From positions 1 to 32,681 of IMG/VR virus record IMGVR_UViG_3300009603_000033: a stretch of 32,681 nt of DNA; one strand, written 5' to 3'. Made by a program: the position numbers and the translations under genes. Positions 6,766-14,820 of this stretch are shown one piece after another (position 1 is the first letter of the stretch; each line of letters starts with the position of its first letter). Below the pieces are notes generated by a model that saw only the letters and a list, made by a program, of their open reading frames with translations, made no database searches and had not been told where the DNA came from. Source of the stretch: a virus.

Positions 6766-8997
6766 ATGCCCACGTACAACAGCCCAGGTGTTTATATCGT
6801 AGAAAAGGATTTTTCGGAGTTTCCTCCGTCTGTAAATTCTTCCATTGCCGGTATTGTCGGATTTGCTTCTCGGGGAAGACCGAACAAAGCGAAGATGATA
6901 ACCAGTACCACACAACTCCTTGAGGAGTTCGGACGTCCAGACAGAGTTCTTGGGGGTCAAGGGGTACTCGCTGCTCTAGAAATCCTCAATAAGACTAGCT
7001 CACTGTATTTTGTGCGTGCTATTAATACTTCTGGTATTGACGCTTCTGCTCAAGTTCCTTATGGCGTGTGTCCCGCTGTTGCTGTTTCTGGAGATGCCGT
7101 AGCGGGCCCCGGAGGAGGCGCAGGTTGGAGAGGGCAACAGTACGGAAAATTCTTATTTAAGATATCTAACGATGCTTCCTCAGATGTTACCCCTACTCAG
7201 GGTCGTAGTGCCGATCATGCTGCTTATTATGAATTGCCGGTAGATAAGTGGACTGACTCAACTCCTGCTGTGGGCACTAGACAAGCGGGTGCTCAATCCA
7301 TAGTTAAAGCTATATCTGCCAAGCAGACTAGTGATTTTCCTTTTACTTTCGTGTCGTCCACTTCAGGAAGTGGTCCAATCGGATGGTTTGTTGGGACATA
7401 TGCAGGCTCAGGGGCTTCTTTGGAAGTGTCGGCTGCTAGTGGCTCAACTAACACTGCAACCGCGTACGCACATTGCAGGGTTTTAACACAAGTCTCTGCC
7501 ACTACCGGAGAGGTTTCCGGTAGTGCCGAGCTGACTGGTTCTAACTCTCACGTTACTGGTTATGGAGGAACTGTTTCTGGTGGTGGTCCTGGAGGGACAT
7601 ATTTTGTCCAATCAATGTGGGCTGGCAAAGGGTATAACTACAGCGCCATTACAGTTGGAAACAACACCAACTACTACGGACTTCAAGTTAAGGTAAATTC
7701 AAAAATAGGGAAAGATTGGACTTTTCAGGTCTTCAATGATGGAGGTTTCGAAGAATCTTATACTATGGATTTTGTTAAAGATAGCCAATTTCCAGAACAA
7801 GTCCTTAATGTTGGAACCACAGATGCGACGTCCAAATTTATAAAAGCCTCATTTTATAATGGGTTAGGTTCTGAAGTGGCGCCTAAGACAAACGCAGAGT
7901 CTTGGACTGCTCCGACATCATTCCAAACATTGTTTGCACTTACGGACAATCAAGTTGTTACTAACTGGAACGAAACGCCGGGAGTTCGGGCCCCGGGTCC
8001 TGTAGGTAATTCTATCAGATTTGTTAAGTTCATCGATGGAACTTCCTCACTGTATGGAGGAACCAATGGAGACTTGGCTGACAATAGTGGTTCCTTTAAT
8101 GATACCATAAGAAGTGCCTTCATTGGCAGTCAAGCAAGTAAGACTGGAATCTATGCTTTAGACGACGAGTCTTTGAACATTTCAATGGCGTGTATACCTG
8201 GTATAAGTGATCAAATTCTCCAGAATACTCTCGTATCCATTGCGGAAACCTCTCAAAATTTCATGGCTTTGGTGTCCCCTCCGAAAGGGCTTACCTCAGC
8301 GCAAGATGCGATTAACTGGACCAACGGAGTCTACACTGGAAGGACTGCTGCATTGAATAGTTCTTACGCTGCTGTGTACTGGCCTTGGGTCAAAATATTC
8401 GATGTCTTTAGCGCAGCCGATACATGGGTTGATCCTGCGGCATTTGCCATAGGAGCCATGTGCGAAACAGACAGAATTGCAAACACGTGGTCTGCACCAG
8501 CAGGCCTTGTTAGAGGAAGACTAACGCGTCCTTTTGATGTCGAGGTATCCCTAAATCAGGGTGATCGAGATGCTCTTTACGGGGCTGGCGAATGCGTAAA
8601 CCCAATTGTTAAGTTTGCTGGTGATGGAATTGTTATCTGGGGGCAGAAAACTACCCAGAGGGCTTCCACAGCTCTTGACAGAGTTAATATAAGACGTATG
8701 ATGATTATCATCCGCAAGATACTTTTGGCTTCAACGAGACCTCTCGTGTTCGAGCCTAACGATCCTATTACTTGGAGTCGAGTCGTCAACATCGTACAAC
8801 CTCTTCTTAATAATATCAAGAATGGGAGAGGGATCACCGAGTTTAGGGTCGTCTGTGATGAAACCACTAATACACCACTAAGGGTCGATAGAAATGAGAT
8901 GTGGTGTAGAATCCTCATCAAACCCACAAAGACTGCAGAAGTGTTTGTAATTGAATTGAACCTTACCAACCAGTCCGCTGATATTGGAACAACTTAA
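6766..8997 (+). CDS. 18: Contractile tail sheath protein, T4 gp18-type
   Basis: 743 residues, longer than T4 gp18 (659). The N-terminus (YNSPGVYIVEKDFSEF, then VNSSIAGIVGFASRG) is the standard start of phage sheath proteins. The C-terminal domain is also standard: WGQKTT, RVNIRRMMIIIRK, WSRVVNIVQPLLNNIKNGRGI, then FRVVCDETTNTP and a beta-strand ending in AEVFVIELNL. The middle (about 90-290) is Gly/Ser/Thr-rich and probably forms the surface-exposed insertion domains that vary between phages and account for the extra length. The sheath contracts during infection to drive the tube through the envelope. The tube gene follows 27 bases downstream. Confidence 0.95.
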   Translation: MPTYNSPGVYIVEKDFSEFPPSVNSSIAGIVGFASRGRPNKAKMITSTTQLLEEFGRPDRVLGGQGVLAALEILNKTSSLYFVRAINTSGIDASAQVPYGVCPAVAVSGDAVAGPGGGAGWRGQQYGKFLFKISNDASSDVTPTQGRSADHAAYYELPVDKWTDSTPAVGTRQAGAQSIVKAISAKQTSDFPFTFVSSTSGSGPIGWFVGTYAGSGASLEVSAASGSTNTATAYAHCRVLTQVSATTGEVSGSAELTGSNSHVTGYGGTVSGGGPGGTYFVQSMWAGKGYNYSAITVGNNTNYYGLQVKVNSKIGKDWTFQVFNDGGFEESYTMDFVKDSQFPEQVLNVGTTDATSKFIKASFYNGLGSEVAPKTNAESWTAPTSFQTLFALTDNQVVTNWNETPGVRAPGPVGNSIRFVKFIDGTSSLYGGTNGDLADNSGSFNDTIRSAFIGSQASKTGIYALDDESLNISMACIPGISDQILQNTLVSIAETSQNFMALVSPPKGLTSAQDAINWTNGVYTGRTAALNSSYAAVYWPWVKIFDVFSAADTWVDPAAFAIGAMCETDRIANTWSAPAGLVRGRLTRPFDVEVSLNQGDRDALYGAGECVNPIVKFAGDGIVIWGQKTTQRASTALDRVNIRRMMIIIRKILLASTRPLVFEPNDPITWSRVVNIVQPLLNNIKNGRGITEFRVVCDETTNTPLRVDRNEMWCRILIKPTKTAEVFVIELNLTNQSADIGTT

Positions 8998-9024
8998 ACT
9001 ATATAGAATAGAGGACATTTACTA

Positions 9025-9606
9025 ATGGCTAGAGGATACTACGCAAATCAAACTGACAGAACTCTTAACATAGGAGATCTTCCGACTTTATCTGAAGGTC
9101 TTGAATCATACCGTGCTTTCCAATGGGAAGTAGAAATCGCAATGCCTCCTGGTATGGAGGGAACCGATGATACTGTTTTAACTTTGGCAGCCAAACAAGT
9201 GACGAGTATTGGATTTACTTCCGAAGATATCATTGCCGATAGAGTCAACGACAAGTTTTACTACCCTGGAAAAGTTACTCCGGAAGAAGTTACTATTACT
9301 TTCGATAACTTGGTTAGAGGACAACTCGCGGAGACTTTGTTCAATTGGATGAGTACTGCATATGACCCTATCAACGGGGTTTTCACTCCCAACTTTACCC
9401 AAGGAGATCCCACAGGAGGATTTAAAACTCGTGTAAAGCTTTATCAACTTGATAATACGATGACCCCTGTTAAAATGATTTACTTGTATGGAGCATATCC
9501 AAAGGCTTGGAAAACGGCTGAATTTAATTATGGTACTAACGAGTTTCACACAGTGGAACTCATCCTTAGATTTGATTTTGCTGTACAATATGCCGGTACT
9601 GATTAA
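9025..9606 (+). CDS. 19: Tail tube protein, T4 gp19-type
   Basis: 193 residues, near the T4 gp19 length (163) with small additions. Typical tube features are the N-terminal RAFQWEVEI strand, VTSIGFTSEDIIADRVNDKFYYPGK, the TFDNLVRGQLAETLFNWMSTAYDP region, and the terminal FNYGTNEFHTVELILRFDF strand pair. Hexameric rings of this protein form the inner tube of the tail. The ribosome site is AGAGGAC, 9 bases before the ATG. It forms a sheath-tube pair with the gene before it. A 12-bp hairpin (9628-9661) follows the stop by 21 bases and probably ends the tail transcript. Confidence 0.93.
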   Translation: MARGYYANQTDRTLNIGDLPTLSEGLESYRAFQWEVEIAMPPGMEGTDDTVLTLAAKQVTSIGFTSEDIIADRVNDKFYYPGKVTPEEVTITFDNLVRGQLAETLFNWMSTAYDPINGVFTPNFTQGDPTGGFKTRVKLYQLDNTMTPVKMIYLYGAYPKAWKTAEFNYGTNEFHTVELILRFDFAVQYAGTD

Positions 9607-9627
9607 AAATTTAAAATAATTTACTAT

Positions 9628-9661
9628 AATAGGGAATGTCTCGTATGGAACATTCCCTATT
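9628..9661 (+). terminator. Hairpin terminator after the tail tube gene
   Basis: A perfect 12-bp stem (AATAGGGAATGT with ACATTCCCTATT), a 10-base loop, and a T-rich tail (TATGTTT). It also overlaps a TATAAT-like string at 9625-9630, so a promoter at this site is possible but less convincing. Confidence 0.7.
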
Positions 9662-9676
9662 TATGTTTGAGGGCTA

Positions 9677-12316
9677 ATGCATATTCTTACAGATCTCCTA
9701 GATACCTACTCTAAACTTAGAAAGAGGAGGTATTCTCTGTCAGAAGCCCTCTTAGGAGAGCAAGGCGGTTCCAGGGAACTTTCTCTAAACAGAGAATTTC
9801 CAGAAGGGTCATACGAGGAGAAGGATTTACAAAGTTTGTTGCACACTGCAAAATCTCCTGCTACTGGTGGGATATCAGCTGACAATATCGGCCTCTCTCC
9901 TTTTATTGGGACATCAACTGAAGACCCTGGAATGGTGGCTTGGAGAGATTACCAAGGAAACAAGCACAGCGCTAGTCAAGATACCCTAATACAATACTTA
10001 GAGTTGAGGTTGAAGGATGAGGATGAAGCAGGTCTTGAAGCGGAAGATCTTGGAGCGGAAGACCCTGCTGCCATGGAAATGCCTGTCCTGCACCCGGAAG
10101 CTCAGAATATCCTCGGATTGGCACCCCGAATTGAAGACTTAGCTAACGACCCAGCTCTCAATATACCAGATAAGGATGGTGACCTTAAGGAGAGGGCACG
10201 CCTCTTAGTTCAAGGTATAGCAGACAAAATCGAAAATAGGATGACACCGGGAGTTACTCTATGGTCACAGCAGTTTGCTGGAATATATGAGCTCGAGGGT
10301 GAGGATTTCGGAGAAGAAGCTATAAAAGAATTCGTTGATGACTTCGGTAGCTTCCTGTCCATTTTGTCAGATGCTGCTAAAAATGAAGGAGCTTGTTTCG
10401 AGGTGGGGGGTCGCCAGGAGAGAGAAAAGATTTTGAATAGATTTTTCACTAGAGGAGGTACTGGTCAACAAAGTAAGCTTATGTATGGGTCTTTGACAAG
10501 CGATGCAGAAAAGCCCTTGATGTCTGCTGGTATTCAAACAGAGAAGCTTAAAGACCACAGCAGCGTGAATCGTTATCAAGGTACTCATTTTACTGGTAGA
10601 CTTCTGAGTTCCTCCCCTGGTGTAAAAGTGAGCAACCCTCTTTTTGATATTATAGATGCTGTGAGAAAGGTCAAGAAGTGTGATAGTGGAGAGCAGTTAA
10701 TTTCGTCCACCGGTAGTGCAGGAGGATCTGACTGGCCTACTATAAGGTCACGAGTAGACGAGACAGCCCCTCTTATTGCAAATGCTTTCGTAGATTGGGT
10801 AGAGCTATCTCCCAGCCGGAAGAAAGAGAGATTGGGTGGGGAAATTACTGCAGCTCTTCGTCTCTCCATAGGAGCTATTGAATCCAGAACTAACAAGTTT
10901 ATCGAGTTTGTTAGAGACGCACATGGATCCTTCGATGGGATTGAGAAAATGTATCCAGATGTTGTAGCGGATGCAGAGGAGTTTCTGGAGCATGCTTTTG
11001 GGGATAAGGTTCTAGAGGGTCTTGTTACGGACAAGGATGTGAAGAAATTGGCTGTACTAACGGTAGCTTCTTATATGATACCAGAATTAGAGGTCGCTGC
11101 GGAGCTCCGTTCATTTCCTGGTTTTGTTGGGATGACTAATCAGTTTGGAGGAGTGACGCTAAACAAGCTTACAGGCTATGTAGATCCTAGTAGATTACCG
11201 CATGGTGGGAATGGATCTGAGAGAGCTGAAAAATTTAAAGGCGATAGCGCATTGGTATTTAAGGATAAAGCATCTGCAGAGAGATATTTACAAGGGAACG
11301 GTTCCACACACACTTCCTCGCGCCAACGTCTTTTCCAAGAAGATCCACAAACTGGTTACTACTTAATCCCACGTGAGCACAAAAATCCTGATCCGAGAAG
11401 AGGTGAGGCTCATGTGCAGTTTGGAAGAGACGCGATAAGTCCAAAGGGTCTCCACTCCCTAGCTTCGAATCAAGTTTTTGAGACTCATCTTAATGCTCTA
11501 CAGGAAAAGAACGTAAGCCCACAAGATTTGAATAGAGTGCGGGCTGCTCGTCGGCGCTCGATATCAAATTCGGACAGGGTACGAAAAGCTCTTGCTTCTC
11601 CCGTAAAACCACCTGGAGTTGACCCTGCCGCGTACTTGAGGGACCCAAACACCTTGGACTCTCTTTTAGGAGATCTACAGGCAGCACGAGCAAACTGTAC
11701 TTTTCCACAAAATGACCAAATAAGTGATGTGATAGACCGCTTAGAGCGGTACCAACGTGATCCTAATGGCGATAAGCAAAGGAGGAATAAGGAGGGTTTA
11801 TTCACTGAGACTTGGCATACTTTCAATCGTCTGAATGGAGACAAGCCAGCAAGCCCCAAAGAGATAGAGGCGGCTGCTGCCATGGATTTTCTTATGGGTG
11901 GAGCGTCTACTGCGGAGAAAATGATTAGTTTCAGAGTTGGATCAAGAGGAGATATGCTTATGATTCCTCAGAGTGTACTTTTTGATGACTTAGCCACTGA
12001 ACTTACAACAGGTACTGGGATATATAACGCGAAAACAAACTCCGAAGGTATTGAAGTAGTAGCTGATCCTAAGGGATTCAAGATGTATAGAGGTGGTAGG
12101 GAGAGCGGGAAGAATATTGTAGAGGTACGTTACAGAGCACGAGGAGATGGAGGTCCTGGTTCCATGATGGAAGTCTCTGTAAGTCCCAGCGAAATGGTTA
12201 GAAGGAGCAAAGGACGCAGGGGAGGGTTAGGAGAATCGAGAAGTCTAGAAATTAAAGCCCTAATACGTGAAACCATCGTTGAAGTTTTCGAAGAAATGTT
12301 CATTCGGAAGGCTTAG
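9677..12316 (+). CDS. Large unrecognised protein, possibly a virion component
   Basis: 879 residues with no family I can recognise. The N-terminus (LLDTYSKLRKRRYSLSEALLG) and the C-terminus (EIKALIRETIVEVFEEMF) are both amphipathic charged helices. Residues ~110-160 are very acidic (DEDEAGLEAEDLGAEDP). A middle helical region is followed by a basic Arg-rich segment near 625-650 (RVRAARRRSISNSDRVRKAL) and another Lys/Arg region near the end. There is no signal peptide, transmembrane segment or obvious nuclease motif. It directly follows the tube gene, where tape measure or baseplate genes would be plausible, yet the length and lack of a long continuous coiled coil argue against a classic tape measure. 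The 3' end overlaps the convergent nuclease gene by 57 bases. Confidence 0.8.
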   Translation: MHILTDLLDTYSKLRKRRYSLSEALLGEQGGSRELSLNREFPEGSYEEKDLQSLLHTAKSPATGGISADNIGLSPFIGTSTEDPGMVAWRDYQGNKHSASQDTLIQYLELRLKDEDEAGLEAEDLGAEDPAAMEMPVLHPEAQNILGLAPRIEDLANDPALNIPDKDGDLKERARLLVQGIADKIENRMTPGVTLWSQQFAGIYELEGEDFGEEAIKEFVDDFGSFLSILSDAAKNEGACFEVGGRQEREKILNRFFTRGGTGQQSKLMYGSLTSDAEKPLMSAGIQTEKLKDHSSVNRYQGTHFTGRLLSSSPGVKVSNPLFDIIDAVRKVKKCDSGEQLISSTGSAGGSDWPTIRSRVDETAPLIANAFVDWVELSPSRKKERLGGEITAALRLSIGAIESRTNKFIEFVRDAHGSFDGIEKMYPDVVADAEEFLEHAFGDKVLEGLVTDKDVKKLAVLTVASYMIPELEVAAELRSFPGFVGMTNQFGGVTLNKLTGYVDPSRLPHGGNGSERAEKFKGDSALVFKDKASAERYLQGNGSTHTSSRQRLFQEDPQTGYYLIPREHKNPDPRRGEAHVQFGRDAISPKGLHSLASNQVFETHLNALQEKNVSPQDLNRVRAARRRSISNSDRVRKALASPVKPPGVDPAAYLRDPNTLDSLLGDLQAARANCTFPQNDQISDVIDRLERYQRDPNGDKQRRNKEGLFTETWHTFNRLNGDKPASPKEIEAAAAMDFLMGGASTAEKMISFRVGSRGDMLMIPQSVLFDDLATELTTGTGIYNAKTNSEGIEVVADPKGFKMYRGGRESGKNIVEVRYRARGDGGPGSMMEVSVSPSEMVRRSKGRRGGLGESRSLEIKALIRETIVEVFEEMFIRKA

Positions 12317-12799
12317 AAAGTCCTCTAGAAGGTACACATAATACTTTTCCTGAATTCTCAGTTGTTCCTTAATAGGATGAGCTTTTTCGGTTATTACTAT
12401 TTCCTTCTGTCTATCTTTTTTGTATATTAGGAGCCATTCTCTGTTGGATGTCTTTGCATCCCTCTTAGCTTGCTCTATGAAAGAGTACAAATCACTCTTT
12501 TCTTTCCATATGTCTTCCAGCTTCACGTCATAGCCTTTCTTAGCCTCTATGACGAACTTAAATGATTCCGGAGTGATTAGATCCCCATGAACTTTCAAGT
12601 GCTCAGGGAGCGTGTGTGTGGTTCCAAAAGCACCGGATCCAGGGGTTCTACAAAACTCCTTTGTGTTGAATCTTGAGTTCAGTTTCTTTGCAAGAGCTCT
12701 TTCAAAATTGTTTCCCTTTGCTCGGCTGTTTATGCGTGGTTTTTTGTAAAATTCGTTTTCCAAGTTTAATAGTTTATTTGGGTTCATTTTCTTATTCAT
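12260..12799 (-). CDS. PD-(D/E)XK nuclease, resolvase/endonuclease-like
   Basis: 179 residues on the minus strand; an ATG four codons in is an alternative start. Residues 26-90 hold a PD-(D/E)XK nuclease core: RAKGNNFERALAKKLN (Glu33), CRTPGSGAFG, HGD (Asp73), then FKFVIEAKKG (Glu85 and Lys87). This arrangement matches the small phage and archaeal Holliday-junction-resolvase-like or Vsr/RecB-type nucleases; T4 uses the unrelated gp49 for this job. A role in resolving replication and packaging branches, or in degrading host DNA, is inferred. It is convergent with the 879-residue gene, overlapping its 3' end, and divergent from the next gene across 99 bases. Confidence 0.75.
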   Translation of the reverse strand: MNKKMNPNKLLNLENEFYKKPRINSRAKGNNFERALAKKLNSRFNTKEFCRTPGSGAFGTTHTLPEHLKVHGDLITPESFKFVIEAKKGYDVKLEDIWKEKSDLYSFIEQAKRDAKTSNREWLLIYKKDRQKEIVITEKAHPIKEQLRIQEKYYVYLLEDFLSLPNEHFFENFNDGFTY

Positions 12800-12898
12800 C
12801 AGCTTTAATAGTGCATGGAAAGGATTCGCGTTCCTTTATTTACTTTCGACCCTACAAAAATTAACTGGAATTTTAAACTTAAAAGGAGTAAGAGAAGA
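12800..12898. promoter_or_regulatory. Divergent intergenic region
   Basis: This AT-rich spacer separates the minus-strand nuclease gene from the plus-strand gene beginning near 12899, so promoters for both must lie here or in neighbouring coding sequence. I cannot pick a confident -35/-10 pair. An AAAAGGAG ribosome site lies at 12881-12888. Confidence 0.35.
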
Positions 12899-13156
12899 TT
12901 GAAACTATACATTAAGATGACTAAAGCAGAGACTGAGCAGTGGGATGCCCTGCGTGAAGCTATTAAACCGCCAGAGTCCGATGACAGTGAATTTGCAAAA
13001 GTTTTGTTTTTTAAAGGTATTGAGTCCTTTATGACTCAGTTGACTGATCGTATCAATAGCATGACAGATGAAGAAAAAGAGAACATTCTTAAACAGAGTG
13101 GGCTCGATGCGTCTTCTCTTGATTTCTCTGGTACATCAGAGAGAATTGATGGCTGA
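12899..13156 (+). CDS. Small acidic helical protein, unrecognised
   Basis: 85 residues if the TTG at 12899 is used. That choice is favoured by an AAAAGGAG site 10 bases upstream. The ATG at 12917 (79 residues, beginning MTKAETEQW) is a reasonable alternative with a poorly spaced site; an ATG at 12815 would add an unlikely basic extension. The sequence is predicted helical (WDALREAI, EFAKVLFFKGIESFMTQLTDRI) with an acidic EEKEN segment and a Ser/Gly-rich end. No family is recognised. It overlaps the thioredoxin-like gene by 8 bases, so the two are probably co-translated. Its location between a nuclease and a sigma factor suggests a regulatory or early role, but nothing in it proves this. Confidence 0.55.
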   Translation: MKLYIKMTKAETEQWDALREAIKPPESDDSEFAKVLFFKGIESFMTQLTDRINSMTDEEKENILKQSGLDASSLDFSGTSERIDG

Positions 13157-13481
13157 GAGACTCGTAGAAGAGCTCAGCAAAGAGACTCAGCTCAATAACC
13201 TAGTAAGAAAAAGGAAAGAGCAGGATTTTTGTCTCTTGTACTATAGCTTATGGGGTAAAGACTGTAACGAGATACTGAAAATCATAGAGGAGTGGAAGAA
13301 AGAGGAAGGATATGAAAGACTATATTTAATCAATAGTTGGGATCTCCCTCATGCGTTCACTGCATTTCATATTACGAGAGTTCCAAGCCTCGTGAAAACA
13401 ACCAAGGGACGTATCCAGGTGATTGACTACTATCCACGGATATATTCTTATTTCAAGTCTGGTATTCGTCAGGAGTCCTGA
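13149..13481 (+). CDS. Thioredoxin-fold protein with a single active-site cysteine
   Basis: 110 residues. The thioredoxin pattern is visible: a beta strand (FCLLYYSLW), the position of the WCxxC motif read as W35-G-K-D-C39, a long helix (NEILKIIEEWKKEEG), a second strand (RLYLINSW), then HITRVPSLV with the conserved cis-proline at P79, and a final strand (RIQVIDYY). The first active-site cysteine is replaced by Gly36, so normal dithiol redox chemistry is not expected. Such proteins may bind partners rather than reduce them. It starts with an ATG overlapping the upstream gene and converges with the sigma factor gene, sharing 29 bases at the 3' ends. It could serve the ribonucleotide reductase, but the missing cysteine argues against that. 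Confidence 0.7.
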   Translation: MAERLVEELSKETQLNNLVRKRKEQDFCLLYYSLWGKDCNEILKIIEEWKKEEGYERLYLINSWDLPHAFTAFHITRVPSLVKTTKGRIQVIDYYPRIYSYFKSGIRQES

Positions 13482-13815
13482 GATTTTGATATTTTTGAAT
13501 TTTTTCCGAGTATTTTTTATTTTTAGTGTACATCAATTTTAAATTATTAACGAACACCGTGGTAAAATAATTGAACGCTGAGCCACTTTTAGGATTGAAA
13601 TTTTTCAGAACTCGAAAAGCTAACATGAAGCATTCCTGTTTTGCATCATCCTGGTCTATTTTGAATTTGAAAGTATGGAGGATGTTTGTTATGAGAAGAT
13701 CCAACTTGGTAACCAACTCGTCTTCGTATTTTTTAGGATCCTCTAAATAATTTTTAATAGTTTTCTCAAAATCTGTATTGTTTAGATAATGAGTCTTTTT
13801 TTTAGATTTAACCAT
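13453..13815 (-). CDS. 55: Late-transcription sigma factor, T4 gp55-like
   Basis: 120 residues on the minus strand. Residues ~34-100 match sigma-70 region 2: a helix (LVTKLDLLITNILHTFK), DQDDAKQECFMLAFRVLKNFNP, and SGSAFNYFTTVFVNNLKLMY. This is the pattern of gp55, the minimal sigma factor that lets host RNA polymerase recognise the TATAAATA late promoter in T4 with the sliding clamp as activator. It is shorter than T4 gp55 (185) and has no region 4. The gene starts only 12 bases from the oppositely oriented polymerase gene. TATAAT lies 5 bases upstream of its ATG, so a transcript from that site would be nearly leaderless. Regulation of the head and tail genes is the expected role. Confidence 0.78.
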   Translation of the reverse strand: MVKSKKKTHYLNNTDFEKTIKNYLEDPKKYEDELVTKLDLLITNILHTFKFKIDQDDAKQECFMLAFRVLKNFNPKSGSAFNYFTTVFVNNLKLMYTKNKKYSEKIQKYQNLRTPDEYQT

Positions 13816-13827
13816 ATCTTATTATAG
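13816..13827 (-). promoter_or_regulatory. 12-base divergent spacer with TATAAT on the minus strand
   Basis: Minus strand reads CTATAATAAGAT directly before the gp55-like ATG. If TATAAT is a -10 box, transcription would begin at or beside the start codon. The promoter for the opposite polymerase gene would have to lie within the sigma factor gene. Neither start has a clear Shine-Dalgarno sequence. Confidence 0.35.
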
Positions 13828-14820
13828 ATGCAAGAATTAGAAAATCTCTTTGATTCCTTTGAAAAGGAAGATAGTTCATCCAGTGTTTTCCGGTCCGATG
13901 TTGGACCTGAGAAGATTGTTTTTGTGCACGATTCGTATACACATAGACGTGGGAGAGTTTACGAATTTTCAGATAAGGAGTTTGGTATTTTATCAAGTCT
14001 CCTTAAGAAAACTAAGCTCCCTATTGACTGTTACCAGTTTGTGGCAGCATTGAAGAGTTTTGATACCCGAGAAGAGGATGTCACTACTGAGGTTTTGACC
14101 GCTCATAGAAAGTATTTATCGGAGGATCTTGAAGCTATTCAGCCAAGCCTAATAATACCGTTAGGAAACCTGGCTTTGAAAGCTGTTACCAAGAAATCCG
14201 GAATATTGTCTAAGCGCGGGAAGGAATTTGCAGTTGAACTGGAATCTGGGGAAACAGTCCCTGTGGTACCTACTCTCCACCCTTTCTCTTTGTACGTAGA
14301 GCCAAAACTTAGATCCTTATTTGTACAGGATATTAATAACGCATATAGCAAGTTTATACTAAAGGAGAACAAGTTTGATGGTTCTCCTTATGAACTCATA
14401 AACGGAGATATAGGGAAATTTGATGAGTTGATGGATGAAGCGGATGGGAGTGATGCCGTATCTTTTGATCTGGAGACTAATGGTCTTGATTTCAAGAAAC
14501 ATAAGATAATGACGATAGGCATTTCATATAAGGAAAAGCATGCTTTCGTATTCCCTATTTACCATGCGGAATGTGAGTTTTCTCCATCGGAACTTGCACA
14601 CATAAGGAACCGAGTAAAATCTCTAATGAGAAATGAGAGAATAATAAAAATTGCACATAATCTGAAATTTGATTATAAATTTCTACGTTCGTGGGGGGTG
14701 GAAGAATTTAACAATATGGAGGACACGCAAATAATGCACTCTCTGGTTGATGAGAACGTACCTCATGGTTTGATGGATCTTGTGAAACAATATTTTCCTA
14801 AAGAACTATTGAAATTTTAA
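13828..14820 (+). CDS. DNA polymerase A, N-terminal half: UDG-like domain plus 3'-5' exonuclease (Exo I, Exo II)
   Basis: 330 residues. Residues ~28-175 resemble the uracil-DNA-glycosylase superfamily fold (PSLIIPLGNLALKAV, then SKRG, then VPTLHPFSLY with His151-Pro152). The first motif of active family 4 enzymes (GEAPG-x-x-E) and the iron-sulphur cysteines are missing, so it is probably non-catalytic. Residues ~205-325 are a DnaQ-type proofreading exonuclease: Exo I in SFDLETNGLD (Asp214, Glu216) and Exo II in HNLKFDYKFLRSWG (Asn278, Asp282). The protein stops after DLVKQYFPKELLKF, before Exo III, which instead occurs at the start of the polymerase ORF at 15869. The stop overlaps the next ATG (TAATG). 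UDG-like domains fused to phage family A polymerases are known from SPO1-type phages. Confidence 0.85.
   Translation: MQELENLFDSFEKEDSSSSVFRSDVGPEKIVFVHDSYTHRRGRVYEFSDKEFGILSSLLKKTKLPIDCYQFVAALKSFDTREEDVTTEVLTAHRKYLSEDLEAIQPSLIIPLGNLALKAVTKKSGILSKRGKEFAVELESGETVPVVPTLHPFSLYVEPKLRSLFVQDINNAYSKFILKENKFDGSPYELINGDIGKFDELMDEADGSDAVSFDLETNGLDFKKHKIMTIGISYKEKHAFVFPIYHAECEFSPSELAHIRNRVKSLMRNERIIKIAHNLKFDYKFLRSWGVEEFNNMEDTQIMHSLVDENVPHGLMDLVKQYFPKELLKF

Noticed and set aside
7500-7525. 10-bp inverted repeat in the sheath gene (CACTACCGGA, 6-base loop)
   Set aside because: A repeat of this length is expected about once by chance in a window of this size, and it lies in the middle of a long coding region.
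13808-13996. Minus-strand ORF opposite the start of the exonuclease ORF
   Set aside because: Shadow of the polymerase half on the opposite strand; no motif and it overlaps the gp55-like start.
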